Shown here one piece after another: positions 11,157 to 24,390 of a DNA stretch of 64,000 nt (within the stretch, counting starts at the first letter, position 1; each line of letters starts with the position of its first letter). The DNA is taken from NCBI GenBank assembly GCA_039000515.1, contig JBCFYV010009882.1, forward strand, positions 104,616,821 through 104,680,820, written 5' to 3'. A program made the position numbers and the translations under genes. The stretch is from Timema cristinae (Eukaryota > Arthropoda > Insecta > Phasmatodea > Timematidae). Below the pieces are notes generated by a model. That model had not been told where the DNA came from, did no database searches, and saw only the letters and a list, made by a program, of their open reading frames with translations.

Positions 11157-13895
11157 CATCAGTGGAGGAGATGTATTTAAACTACCCTCTACCCTGGACA
11201 CAAAGTGACTTACAGCAGTGGAGGAGATGTATTTAAACTACCCTCTACCCTGGACATAGTGATATAGAGCAGTGGAGGAGATGTATTTAAACTACCCTCT
11301 ACCCTGGACATAGTGATATAGAGAAGTGGAGGAGATGTATTTAAACTACCCTCTACCCTGGACACAAAGTAACTTACAGCAGTGGAGGAGATGTATTTAA
11401 ACTACCCTCTACCCTGGACATAGTGATATAGAGCAGTAGAGGAGATGTATTTAAACTACCCTCTACCCTGGACATAGTGATATAGAGCAGTAGAGGAGAT
11501 GTATTTAAACTACCCTCTACCCTGGACATAGTGATATAGAGCAGTAGAGGAGATGTATTTAAACTACCCTCTACCCTGGACACAAAGTAACTTACAGCAG
11601 TGGAGGAGATGTATTTAAACTACCCTCTACCCTGGACACAGTGATATAGAGAAGTGGAGGAGATGTATTTAAACTACCCTCTACCCTGGACATAGTGATA
11701 TAGAGCAATGGAGGAGATGTATTTAAACTACCCTCTACCCTGGACACAGTGATATAGAGAAGTGGAGGAGAAGTATTTAAACTACCCTCTACCCTGGACA
11801 CAGTGATATAGAGAAGTGGAGGAGATGTATTTAAACTACCCTCTACCCTGTACACAGTGATATAGAGCAGTTAAGGAGATGTATTTAAACTACCCTCTAC
11901 CCTGGACACAGTGATATAGAGCAGTAGAGGAGATGTATTTAAACTACCCTCTACCCTGGACATAGTGATATAGAGCAATGGAGGAGATGTATTTAAACTA
12001 CCCTCTACCCTGGACATAGTGATATAGAGCAGTAGAGGAGATGTATTTAAACTACCCTCTACCCTGGACACAAAGTAACTTACAGCAGTGGAGGAGATGT
12101 ATTTAAACTACCCTCTACCCTGGACACAGTGATATAGAGAAGTGGAGGAGATGTATTTAAACTACCCTCTACCCTGGACATAGTGATATAGAGCAATGGA
12201 GGAGATGTATTTAAACTACCCTCTACCCTGGACACAGTGATATAGAGAAGTGGAGGAGATGTATTTAAACTACCCTCTACCCTGGACACAGTGATATAGA
12301 GAAGTGGAGGAGATGTATTTAAACTACCCTCTACCCTGGACACAGTGATATAGAGCAGTTAAGGAGATGTATTTAAACTACCCTCTACCCTGGACACAGT
12401 GATATAGAGCAATGGAGGAGATGTATTTAAACTACCCTCTACCCTGGACACAAAGTAACTTACAGCAGTAGAGGAGATGTATTTAAACTACCCTCTACCC
12501 TGGACACAAAGTGACTTACAGCAGTGGAGGAGATGTATTTAAACTACCCTCTACCCTGGACGCAAAGTAACTTACAGCAGTGGAGGAGATGTATTTAAAC
12601 TACCCTCTACCCTGGACATAGTGATATAGAGCAGTAGAGGAGATGTATTTAAACTACCCTCTACCCTGGACACAAAGTAACTTACAGCAGTGGAGGAGAT
12701 GTATTTAAACTACCCTCTACCCTGGACATAGTGATATAGAGAAGTGGAGGAGCTGTATTTAAACTACCCTCTACCCTGGACATAGTGATATAGAGCAGTA
12801 GAGGAGATGTATTTAAACTACCCTCTACCCTGGACACAAAGTAACTTACAGCAGTAGAGGAGATGTATTTAAACTACCCTCTACCCTGGACACAAAGTGA
12901 CTTACAGCAGTGGAGGAGATGTATTTAAACTACCCTCTACCCTGGACATAGTGATATAGAGCAGTAGAGGAGATGTATTTAAACTACCCTCTACCCTGGA
13001 CACAAAGTAACTTACAGCAGTAGAGGAGATGTATTTAAACTACCCTCTACCCTGGACATAGTGATATAGAGCAGTGAAGGAGATGTATTTAAACTACCCT
13101 CTACCCTGGACATAGTGATATAGAGCAGTAGAGGAGATGTATTTAAACTACCCTCTACCCTGGACACAGTGATATAGAGCAGTGAAGGAGATGTATTTAA
13201 ACTACCCTCTACCCTGGACATAGTGATATAGAGAAGTGGAGGAGCTGTATTTAAACTACCCTCTACCCTGGACATAGTGATATAGAGCAGTAGAGGAGAT
13301 GTATTTAAACTACCCTCTACCCTGGACATAGTGATATTGAGCAGTAGAGGAGATGTATTTAAACTACCCTCTACCCTGGACATAGTGATATAGAGCAGTA
13401 GAGGAGATGTATTTAAACTACCCTCTACCCTGGACACAAAGTAACTTACAGCAGTAGAGGAGATGTATTTAAACTACCCTCTACCCTGGACACAAAGTGA
13501 CTTACAGCAGTGGAGGAGATGTATTTAAACTACCCTCTACCCTGGACATAGTGATATAGAGCAGTAGAGGAGATGTATTTAAACTACCCTCTACCCTGGA
13601 CACAAAGTAACTTACAGCAGTAGAGGAGATGTATTTAAACTACCCTCTACCCTGGACACAAAGTAACTTACAGCAGTAGAGGAGATGTATTTAAACTACC
13701 CTCTACCCTGGACATAGTGATATAGAGCAGTATAGGAGATGTATTTAAACTACCCTCTACCCTGGACACAAAGTAACTTACAGCAGTGGAGGAGATGTAT
13801 TTAAACTACCCTCTACCCTGGACACAAAGTGACTTACAGCAGTGGAGGAGATGTATTTAAACTACCCTCTACCCTGGACTCAAAGTGACTTACAG
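11157..13895. repeat. 54/56-bp satellite array (about 50 units)
   Basis: All units share GGAGATGTATTTAAACTACC and CTCTACCCTGGACA. They then end either TAGTGATATAGAGC (54 bp) or CAAAGTAACTTACAGC (56 bp). Markers CACAAAGTAA (11581, 12069) and CAGTTAAGG (11868, 12356) both recur at 488 bp, which equals eight 54-bp units plus one 56-bp unit, so there is a higher-order repeat. Minus-strand open frames (MSRVEGSLNTSP...) run only where 54-bp units are consecutive. Confidence 0.97.
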
Positions 13896-14455
13896 AGGGG
13901 GAGGAAACGGCTTTGTAAAAACGTTCACATTTCATGTCAATTCAGTAGTTATCAAGATGAGTATAAAGCACTGGTTCCTAAATTTTTTAGATCTTTTTTT
14001 TAGATTCATGATTAAAAGTTTAATGCACCCCCTTTGATGAAAATTTTTCAAATAACAAATATCAGGTTTTCAAAGAAGAAAATTTTCTTCATTGGCCTTG
14101 AGAATTATTGTCTGCCACGTTTTGTTCTGTTGTCATTTAAACAGTTCTCCCCTGAGAGCTGCTCGCGTACCCTCTCCCATATTCTCAACACTTACGAGTG
14201 ACCAGGCGTAATCATGGTTATAAAATGTAGTTTTTTGCGTTCTATCACTCATTTGTAAGAGTTCATTAGAGTTTGTTGTTTAACCGACACTTTAGTTCAG
14301 ATGGTGGAGTGACTGTCAACTGAGATAAAGGTCCCGGGTTATATTCTCGAAATGGCTGAAAAATTAATCTTTTGTAAAATATGGGCTTTAACCTTTCACA
14401 GTGATGAATTAACGGCCGGGGACTGGATGTTGTGCCTGTCCTAGTCTTAGGTTGT
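13896..14455. other. Unassigned sequence with a tRNA-like fragment
   Basis: At 14291-14350 a short stretch looks loosely tRNA-derived (CAGATGGTGGAGTGACTG, then GGTCCCGGGTTATATTC). It resembles another loose tRNA-like stretch at 59.13-59.20 kb. Otherwise nothing is recognised. Confidence 0.3.
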
Positions 14456-14463
14456 ATTATAAA
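14456..14463. repeat. 8-bp target-site duplication, left of hAT
   Basis: ATTATAAA directly precedes the left inverted terminus. The matching right copy is ATTATAAG at 17896-17903 (7 of 8 identical). Eight bases is the standard hAT duplication length. Confidence 0.85.
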
Positions 14464-17400
14464 TAGGGGGTGGATTTTGCCCTACATACCTTTTTTATTC
14501 CTATGCTTTGAAAAGTAGGCTTTTGAGGTAAAAGCTTATTTTCGATGATTGCGAAGATAATGTGATAACTTTTATAGTGCCTATAAATGCCTATTTAGCT
14601 GTTTAGTGCCTATTTTACAAATGGGAGCCTTAAAGTGCCTTTTTTCTATCTCTCTCTTCCTCTCACCCTCTTTTTTTCTTTCTAAATACTTGCGGCTCCC
14701 CCTGCCCCCCCCCCCCCCCCCCCACTTCACTCCTCAGGTTACTCCACGTGGATACTCGTATAGGTAGGTAAAACCCATGTGTCGAGTGGTCTGATAAGTT
14801 CAGTCCGGCAACAAAGATTTTCTTCTAGCGCACAGCAGTGTCAGTTCATTCAGTGGCTGTGTATATTACGCTGTTGTTAGATGTGCATATCTGTTCATTA
14901 ATATTTCTTTGTATTGGACTCAGTGTAAATTATTGAACTAGAAGAAAATGCCTAAAGAGAAATCGTGTAAAAGTGTATTATTGAAGTTCTACTTCTTTAG
15001 GCGCGTTATGAAAAAATGATGAGAGTGAAATTTTAAGATGCGCGCGCATCACTGTAACACAAAAGTAACAGGTTGAAGGTAAACCGTTCATTAAGTCTCG
15101 AAAAAAAAAGCTACCAACAAAATAGAAATAGAACCTCTGTTAGTCGCGCATGTTGGTACGCTCGTCACCTCTGATCACTGTTTTCATATATATAATATTT
15201 ATCCACATGTTTCTAGTTTCTACATTCACAACACGTGTTTTAGTTTCATACAAGTGCGAATTATATATGTGCTAATAAATTATATTCAGTAGTGATTTGA
15301 ATTGAATATTTTGATTAATATTATTTACTATTCGTAAATATTAGTGAAAAAAATTGTGCTTATAGACTTTCTCAAGTGCTCCAATATAATTGAGGTTAAC
15401 TATCCGTATGTATTATTTATTTATATAAATTAAAATATTATTATTTAACATAATTAATACTAAATATTATTAAATTATATTTTATTTTTTAAAGATGCCA
15501 AAGAAGTATAACTTCTTACGCGCGTACATAAATACACACACCCATTTTTCAAACAGTGGATTGGTGGTGATAGGAATTTCACAACGGATAGAAAAATAAT
15601 TTTTTTGTCAGGCATGTTCCAAAAAGGTAAGTTACCTTTTCAAAAGGGGAATTGAAATTATTAATTTTTAAAGTCATGGTTTTTTACTAAATATACTGTC
15701 TACTGTTTAAAAGTAAATCACGATTATTTGCTATTGTTCAAACTAGGTTTAATTTCTTATTGAAGGATTTCAACGACAAAGTGGAAATATTTACCAAAGC
15801 GTAACATTACGATCGAAAAAAAAAAGCAATCTTAGTTCTCTTGTTAGGTGATGCTTTGTTAATTTGTAGAATCCACATATATTACTGGGTGAAAATTTCC
15901 ATTTTTAATATTTATGTAAAATGCGAGAAGTAGTATCACCTAGAACAACACAAAAATACTGCAATACATATGAAGAAATCCGGAAAGAAAACATGATCTC
16001 AACCATTCTTTCCTAAAGTTAACAATACCGATAAAACCCAAGAGCAATTTTCTGCTGACTTATGCTCTGCGATGGTAGCTGCAAATATTCATTGGAAGAA
16101 GTTGGAGAACCCAGATTTCAATGCTTTTCTCAACAAATATACCAACATGAAGATACCAGACGAATCAACTCTGAGGAAACACTATTTGCATTAAATCCGT
16201 AAGTTTTTACAATAGCAGTTTTTTGTTTCTGACATTAAAAAATATTAACTGAATTGTATTGATTTAAACTATTTACAGTAAATATTCTTTTTATTTCGTT
16301 TAAGACAGGTGAGAAAATCCGAGAAGTTATTGGAGAATCATACATCTGGGCTACTGTTGACGAAACCACTGACCGCTGTGGCAGATATGTTGCATTGTTG
16401 TTGTTGGAAAACTAGACTCTACGAGTCCTGGGAAACCTCACTTGGTTGTTTCAAAGATGCTTGAGGCAACCAACAGCTCGACAATTGCCATAGTTGTTCG
16501 TGATGCTTTGTATAGAATGTAATTGCACAAGATATACTGTGTTAATTTAATTATTCGAAGTGTTAATCCTGTAAAAATTATAATTATAAATAAGTGAATT
16601 TGTTTATATTAGGTGTCCTGTGGCCAACAGAAAACAACGACGAAAGGTTTTTGGTGTTGCTGACAGACAATGAGGTCTACATGTTGAAAGCGGCTGCGAG
16701 CTTAAAAGTATCCTACACCAAGTTAATTCACGTGACTTGTCTGGCGCATGCTGCTCATAGGGTTGCAGAAGATATTAGATCACATTTTCCAAATGTTAGC
16801 GCTATTATTTCCACAGTCAAGAAAGTGTTTTTGAAGGCTCCATCATGAATCTTTTCACTTAAGGCCGCCCTGACCAACATACCTTTGCCACCACAACCAG
16901 TGTTAACGCGTTGGGGTACATGGCTTCATGCTGCGTTGTACTATGCAGATTACCTGGGTGACATTCAAAAGGTATTATACTATACACTATCTTTAGGTGA
17001 GTTTCCAAATTAAAATTGCAGTGAGCTCTTACCACTAGTTTTATTGATTCCACCTGTCCATCCACATTAATGGAAAAAAAATAATTTAATTGTTATACTT
17101 GTAGAACACAATATATTGAAAGAATGGTGAGTTTTGCTATACCAACCGTTTTTCTCGTAAGTAATCCAAACATTTGACAAGGAACAAGCTGTCGCCATTA
17201 CAGAAGCAAATGCTGCCATCTCCTGCTCAAGTGTCAGTGCAGATGTGGCATATGTAAAAAGCAATTTTGTAAATATTCCTGGAGCAATCACAGCTTTAGA
17301 GGCGAGGGATTTGCCTCTTGTGAAAGCTGTGAAGATAATGTGATGAATAGAAGAAAACCTGAATCAGGCTTCTGGCTCAGTTGGCACAGCCATCGTCGAC

Positions 17401-17895
17401 AAATTTAACAGAGTATTGGAGCAAAACCCTGGGTGGAAAGTGATGGCAAGTATTGCGGACATCTTAGAAGGACAAACTACATCACTTCCAGAAGTCAAGC
17501 TTAGCCCAGCTGAAATAGCTTGTCTGAAATTTTGCCCAATGACTTCATGTGAAGTCGAGAGAAGTTTCTCACAGTGTAAAAACATTTTGTCAGACAACAG
17601 AACAATTTACACCTGAAAATCTTGAGAAGTATTTGATAATTAACTCTAATAGTAATTAATTTGTGTTTATGGAAAGTGTATGCTGGATTTTAAGAGTGAA
17701 TAATAAAATTTTTGAGTGTTTTGGTGCCATTTTTTGCATTACTATGCCTATTTATGTGCCTATTTTTTTCTTTTTAGTGCCTATTTATTGCCTTTTTTAC
17801 TTTATAATGCCTATTTATGTTCCTATTTTTGTGATTTTTAGTGCCTATTTGCCTGCCTTTTTTTAAAATTTTAGTGCCTATAAATCCGCCCCCTA
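14464..17895 (+). mobile_element. Decayed 3.4-kb hAT transposon
   Basis: The left end TAGGGGGTGGATTTT (14464-14478) is an inverted match to the right end AAATCCGCCCCCTA (17882-17895), and an 8-bp TSD flanks them. Subterminal regions at both ends contain direct copies of GTGCCTATTT or GTGCCTATAAAT (14575-14635 and 17726-17880), probably old transposase-binding sites. Inside lies a broken transposase gene with intron-like gaps. A poly-C tract sits near 14706. The element is complete in outline but cannot encode an active protein. Confidence 0.9.
15494..17660 (+). pseudogene. hAT transposase pseudogene, CGGBP1/BED-finger type
   Basis: Exon-like blocks are readable in order. A possible BED zinc-finger start with CQACSKK lies near 15608. 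The block at 16050-16192 includes SAMVAANIHW and PDESTLRKHYL, a motif I associate with CGGBP1-like hAT proteins. The block at 16315-16520 carries ATVDETTDRCGRYVALLLLE. Then 16612-16845 has LIHVTCLAHAAHRVAEDI, 16862-16969 has PLPPQPVLTRWGTW, 17168-17340 carries VKSNFVNIPGAITALEARDL, and 17347-17660 holds the C-terminal dimerisation motif (FCPMTSCEVERSFSQCKNIL). Damage includes a frameshift at the TAG near 16424, a frameshift near 16850, two consecutive TGA codons at 17341-17346 and a frameshift near 17605. GT...AG gaps between blocks (for example from 16520 to about 16611) look like introns. The family is secure; the exact splice sites are inferred. Confidence 0.85.
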
Positions 17896-18084
17896 ATTAT
17901 AAGGTATATGAAGCTACGACAAGCCTAGCAAGCTGGTATTGGAAAATATATAGCTTGAATAAAAAACTGGTCCAGGACATAGGTTGGAAAAAAAAGAAGA
18001 AAAAATTATAGCTTGTTGCATAATTTGGGGTTATAATTGTTATTTTGTTTTTTTTATAAATAATTTCAGGTCGATAATTATTTA

Positions 18085-18339
18085 TTTAGCAACGCGTCTT
18101 ACTATCCATTCGGGTTATACGCTAAAGTAGTATTACTAATTACGCTAATGGCTTAGGGATTGGGAAGGTTGAATTTAGAGGAAGTGAACCTGCGTTTACA
18201 TGGAGGGAGAGTGGAAAACTATTTAGAAAATATCACCCCCAGTTCACCCGACCGAGATTCGAACCTTTATCTCCTCCTTCTCTGCAGTCTTGCTCAACAA
18301 AAAACTAGCGCATTAGCCAACTACGCCACCGAGGTGGGT
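18085..18339 (-). mobile_element. SINE-C copy 2
   Basis: On the minus strand the head is ACCTCGGTGGCGTAGTTGG, followed by the SINE-C body and the shared 3' tail (GGATAGTAAGACGCGTTGC). The TSD is not clear. The short plus-strand frame at 18160-18435 runs through it and is incidental. Confidence 0.85.
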
Positions 18340-19846
<1,507 letters not shown>

Positions 19847-20089
19847 CACTTTGGTGACCGCATGGACTAAGGCGTTACTCTGACATTAGACAACACTGCT
19901 GATAATGGGGAGATATGGGTTCGAACTCAGTTGGGTGTACTGAGGGTGGTTTTTCAAAATGGTTTTCCACTCTCCTTCCAAGCAAGTTCGGGTACACTTC
20001 CAATATATATGACCTCTCTAATACCTAGCACTACCAGTGTAATTAGTTTATAAGCGTACAACCCGAACGGCTAGTAAGACGTAGGGGTA
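19847..20089 (+). mobile_element. SINE-D copy (old)
   Basis: The head GGTGACCGCATGGACTAAGG starts near 19853. A B-box-like GGGTTCGAAC, the body and the shared tail CCCGAACGGCTAGTAAGACG follow. It sits 50 bp upstream of a SINE-C in the same orientation. Confidence 0.8.
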
Positions 20090-20141
20090 AAATAGAATGT
20101 CTAATCATTAATTAACTTAATTATCAACTTAATTAAGAGAA

Positions 20142-20395
20142 ACCCGCCTTGGTGGCGCAGTTAGCTAACGTGCTAGTTTCGTGTTGAGCTAAACTGCCGA
20201 GGATGGTAAGATCGAGGTTAGAATCTTGGTCAGGTGAACTAGGGGAGAGGGGTTGGTTTCCTAAACGGTTTTATGTTCTCCCTCAACGCAATTGCGGGTT
20301 CACTTCCTATAAATTCAATCTTCCCAATTATTAATCCGTTAGCGTAATTAGTACATAAGTGTACGACCTGAACGGGTAGTAAGACGCGGAGCTAG
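20142..20395 (+). mobile_element. SINE-C copy 3
   Basis: Head CCTTGGTGGCGCAGTTAGC, B-box-like GGTTAGAATC, a G-rich link, the SINE-C body and the tail CTGAACGGGTAGTAAGACGC. No clear TSD. Confidence 0.85.
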
Positions 20396-20967
20396 CTCTT
20401 TATTACTGGCGGAGTAGGATGGGTTCAGGATTAAGGGAGGCGCAGAACGAACATATTTCAATTCAAATTAAAAAATATAAATAATTTAATACCAAATTAA
20501 TAAAACTAATAATATTAATAACGGAGTCAGTTCTATAAGTCATATAAACTAATAATATTCAATTATACTTTGTTCCATCCGTGGATTTTCAATCTTTTGA
20601 TATAAAACAATTAATTCAGTTTATTTTATGATACTCAGCATATTATTTGGGGGGAGACTTATCCCCCCCTGCCCCTATTAACGACAACCATAGGACTTTA
20701 AAATGTACATGTACTCTTTTTAACATTTCGAAATTGCTTTCTCTTATATTCATTGCTGCATAATATGTCACTCACACCATACCCTGCGATATTTGACTAT
20801 CCTAACACTGTCTGGTGATGAGTGCAGGGTATGTAACTCATCATTCTATAAATTCTTCCACTCTCCCTTATCGTCAACCCTTTTTACATCTTGTTTTCGA
20901 ACATCCTAAATTTTATTGTCGTCATATAAGGTAATAGGCCATGTTTCAGAACTGTGATGCCAAGATC
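20396..20967. other. Spacer containing a 70-bp dispersed repeat
   Basis: Positions 20776-20849 match 36748-36821, sharing GTGATGAGTGCAGGGTATG and TAACTCATCATT with a few substitutions. The remainder is unassigned. Confidence 0.55.
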
Positions 20968-21437
20968 ATGATAAACTTAACGTTCACTTAACCTAAGAGT
21001 TGTCCACGGAGAAACTTTTACGTTAAGTGAACGTTAAGTGAATGGTACCACGTGTTCTAGCCAGCGAGTGACGTCAACAGGGCTGTTTAGTACTTCATTT
21101 GTTTGTTCAAGGTAGGCCTATGCAGACGAATTCTTTGGTATATTTTTATTTTCTGCGTTTCGCGAACTCTTAACACGTCGTATCTTCTTGTTAAACTTTA
21201 TTTTGTAGCTCCAGTAAAGATTTTATTGTAAGTACTTGCAGTCTAATCAGCCTTAAATGTTTGGGTTTCATTTTAGTGAACGATTTGTTTTTCAAACAGT
21301 CCAAATCCATTGTCTGTGTTTTGCTAGAGTTGTTACGTTGTTATTCCTGATCACACATTATGTTATTTACGTTAGTTGAACGTCAAGTGAACCATAAAGT
21401 GGACTTTATGATAAGTGAACGTTAGGTTTATTGTGAG
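20968..21437. mobile_element. Candidate MITE with about 25-bp inverted termini
   Basis: The left end (20968-20990: ATGATAAACTTAACGTTCAC) is an imperfect inverted match to the right end (21411-21437, whose complement reads AATAAACCTAACGTTCAC). AAGTGAACGTTAAGTGAA also occurs internally near 21025-21042, and there are further GTTCACTT-type motifs near 21380. The superfamily cannot be named; no TSD is clear. Confidence 0.45.
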
Positions 21438-22520
21438 CCCAGCATCGATATACATTATTGTTTTGTATATTCTGAGTTGTATATTGCTTGACAGTAGGTG
21501 AGATATCAATAACTTACTGACAGAGTAGTAACACGTATTTCCAGACTGTATTACTGTTTTATATATATTAACAAAAATGTTATTGATCCTTATTTAATTT
21601 TATGCAATATTTTATCTAACATTTCCTGTATTTTACGGCTACTTATTTTTATTATTAATATCTAATTTCTATGATATTTGTACTCATATTAGTAAACATG
21701 TTTTAATTTTTTTTTTTAAAGGAACACATTGTTCCTCGCAAACATCATTTTTAGAATGTCCTCTCTTCCCAGGTTCTGGATATTTCAACCGTAGATAAGT
21801 ATACAACACACATGATCAATTACGATCCTAGTGGAGAAAATTACAACTATTTGTTAGCATTTTATTTAGTTTTGTCTCCTGGAAGTCTGGTTGTGTGTTT
21901 GAAACAAAACATCTGCTTCGTATCCACGAACGTCCAGACATTGGAACAAGACCCCCAACACACAGTGTTGCCAGTTTGCGTGGGACTTTGGAGGGAGCCA
22001 GAAGTGAGAATTTGTTACTTCTTGCAACAAAAATAGTGAGAATGTACCACATTTCAAGTCGATTAATGACCACCCAAACACCACTCACCACAAATATATT
22101 AATGTAGTCTTTTAGACATTTGTTGGTGAAATATGTTAGCATTAGCTGGTTGGAATTAGTTGAAGATTTACAGGAGAGAGAAAATTATAAAACAAATTTT
22201 ATCTGAGGATGGTTTTTTATTCCCGCATAACCAATAGCAAATAGTGCACAGCACATACTAAAAATACAACCGTTTGAAATAAAACGTGGTACCTAATTAA
22301 ATTCTTATTCAAGTCAATTGTTTTTTATTTCTAGAAATTAGTTTATCCCTTTGTTCTAGTAAATAAGGTATTTAAAATATTTTTTCAAGGGTTTACTCGG
22401 TAAACAAATTTAATTAAACAATGTATTTTGAAACAGAAAATTAACCTAATTTAAATAAGGTGCTTGCACTATTAAATATAATTTTATTCTCTCTTTGGTT
22501 TTGATTTTAGTATTGTCATT
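21438..22520. other. Unassigned; segment open on both strands at 21812-22142
   Basis: Between 21812 and 22142 frames are open on both strands at once (minus-strand frames of 104 and 72 codons, plus-strand frames of 74 and 70). I do not recognise any of the products, and simultaneous openness argues for a low-stop repeat rather than a gene. The rest is A+T-rich. Confidence 0.35.
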
Positions 22521-22532
22521 AATACTATGGTA

Positions 22533-22782
22533 ACCCGCCTCAGTGGCGTAGTTGGCTAACGCGCTCGTCATGTTGAGCCCGGCTGCTGAGGACGGGGAGA
22601 TCGAGGTTCGAATTTCGGTCGGGTGAACGTTTTTTTTTTTTTCCTAAATGGTTTTCCACTCTCCCTCCACGCAAATGCGGGTTCACTTCCTTTAATCCAA
22701 CCTTCCCAATTCCCAATCCATTTACGTAATTAGTACTTAGGCGTATAACCCGAAAGGGTAGTAAGACGCGGTGCTAAATAAT
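22533..22782 (+). mobile_element. SINE-C copy 4 with perfect 12-bp TSD
   Basis: This is the clearest SINE-C. The A box TGGCGTAGTTGG (22544-22555) matches the RNA polymerase III consensus exactly, and a B box GGTTCGAATT lies at 22605-22614. The tail ends CGAAAGGGTAGTAAGACGCG. AATACTATGGTA flanks it at 22521-22532 and 22783-22794. Confidence 0.92.
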
Positions 22783-22794
22783 AATACTATGGTA

Positions 22795-23927
22795 GACCTA
22801 TTTCTCAATAACAGAATATATAATGTAACATTTTTCATTTAATTTTAATCATGTCGACAATCTAAGTTATTGATATTAAAACAAATAAGATTCGTTAATA
22901 TCAAACAAGTATGGCCACCACAAGTAATTTCAAACATGGAACAGAATATATTTTCCGTCTGCTGTGTATATTGGCGTTTGATTGGCTAGAGTCTTTTATA
23001 GCATTCTCATTGGCTGATACATTTCAAGTACAAGGTTTATCTATGCTCAACTCCATGGATAATGCATAAAAAATTCAAGTTAAATTAACTTTATATATTG
23101 TGCATTATTCCCTATTATTGAAAATAATATGTTTCAATTGTCTACGCATTAAGTTATATGCACTATTCGCTATTAACCATGCGTTATTCATAAATATAAA
23201 ACTGGTTCAATAAATACAAGGAGGGAAATGCTTCCAGCTTAGACTTCAACTGGTTCTTTAGTAGATACTTTTCTCTAATTTCTAATATACATGATCGGTG
23301 AAGACAATTTAAAATTAATTCACCTTTTTAACTAACAGTTTTTACAACAGGGAAAATAAATAGTGATAGTGGTATGAAAGAGACTAACAGTATAACTGAA
23401 TTGTAATATGATCATTAGCCAACAATTTTATTTAAATACATCTGAATTTATCAATATTTTGTTTTTCAAACTTGATCTTCCAAACAAAAACTATCTTTGT
23501 CAATTTGTCAAATGGATTTCTTCAACCGCGATGCTGTTGCTTACTTTAGGTAAGTGGGTGTCCTACTGACACGAATTGATTATAAAATTCACTCTAGAGT
23601 ATTCTTCTAATTGGTGCTACCACAAGACATGTAATTGAACAGAACTATTGTAATTAATACTTTAAATATCAAAATAGGTTTTTTATTTTTATGGATGTTA
23701 GATTTAAAAGAACTTCTCCGATAAAACACAAAACGTAATTTGTTCTTCCTGTAATAAATTAGTTTGGTATACCTGATATGGACGTTAATCACTAAGAAAC
23801 TGTTATGTTATACTTAACACTTCTCAAAACTTTGTTTAGAAACGCCTGACGTGTGCCGAGTAGGCAAATGCAACAACAAAGGAACTGAAACTCTATCTTA
23901 ATGATACAAGTTGCTAGCTTCTTTAAA
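22795..23927. other. Unassigned A+T-rich sequence
   Basis: No tandem repeat, tRNA-like box, inverted termini or recognisable protein. Confidence 0.4.
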
Positions 23928-24046
23928 ATGTTCCTCTGGTAACAGCCATGAGAGGTTCCTCTGCTAACAGCCATGACAGGTTCCTCTGCTAACAGCCATG
24001 TCATGTTCCTCTGCTAACAGCCATGACAGGTTCCTCTGCTGACAGT
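23928..24046. repeat. 25-bp minisatellite (5 units)
   Basis: Units contain GGTTCCTCTGCTAACAGCC. The last copy is diverged. Confidence 0.9.
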
Positions 24047-24390
24047 AATTGTTATAGAATGAAACAGATATTGAGGGGACTACGGCAATAATAATAAGAA
24101 AAGTGAGTAGTGTAGTTATAGTAGGGACGATATGGATGAACTAATCAGGAGAGTACGACTCAAGTAACAAGGAGATAACTCAGTGAGTGTCCAGAAGAGT
24201 ACGGAGAACACGCTAGAATGGTACAAAGTAAATTATAAGGAGAAGCCAGTTGAGTTGCTAAAGAAGGTAGAGAACAAGTATTAAGAATAACAAAAAGTGG
24301 ATCTTAAAGGTATAAAAAGAGCGTGAATAAAGTACTAAGGAAATTGTGTAAATATGGCTAAGAACATATTACTCAGCGATGATCAGGCGT

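Noticed and set aside
11157..13895. Centromeric satellite
   Set aside because: It has HORs, but the array is under 3 kb and embedded in mixed repeats. No evidence for centromere function.
22533..22620. Functional tRNA gene
   Set aside because: The A and B boxes are good, but the sequence does not close into an acceptor stem and continues into a SINE body with TSDs.
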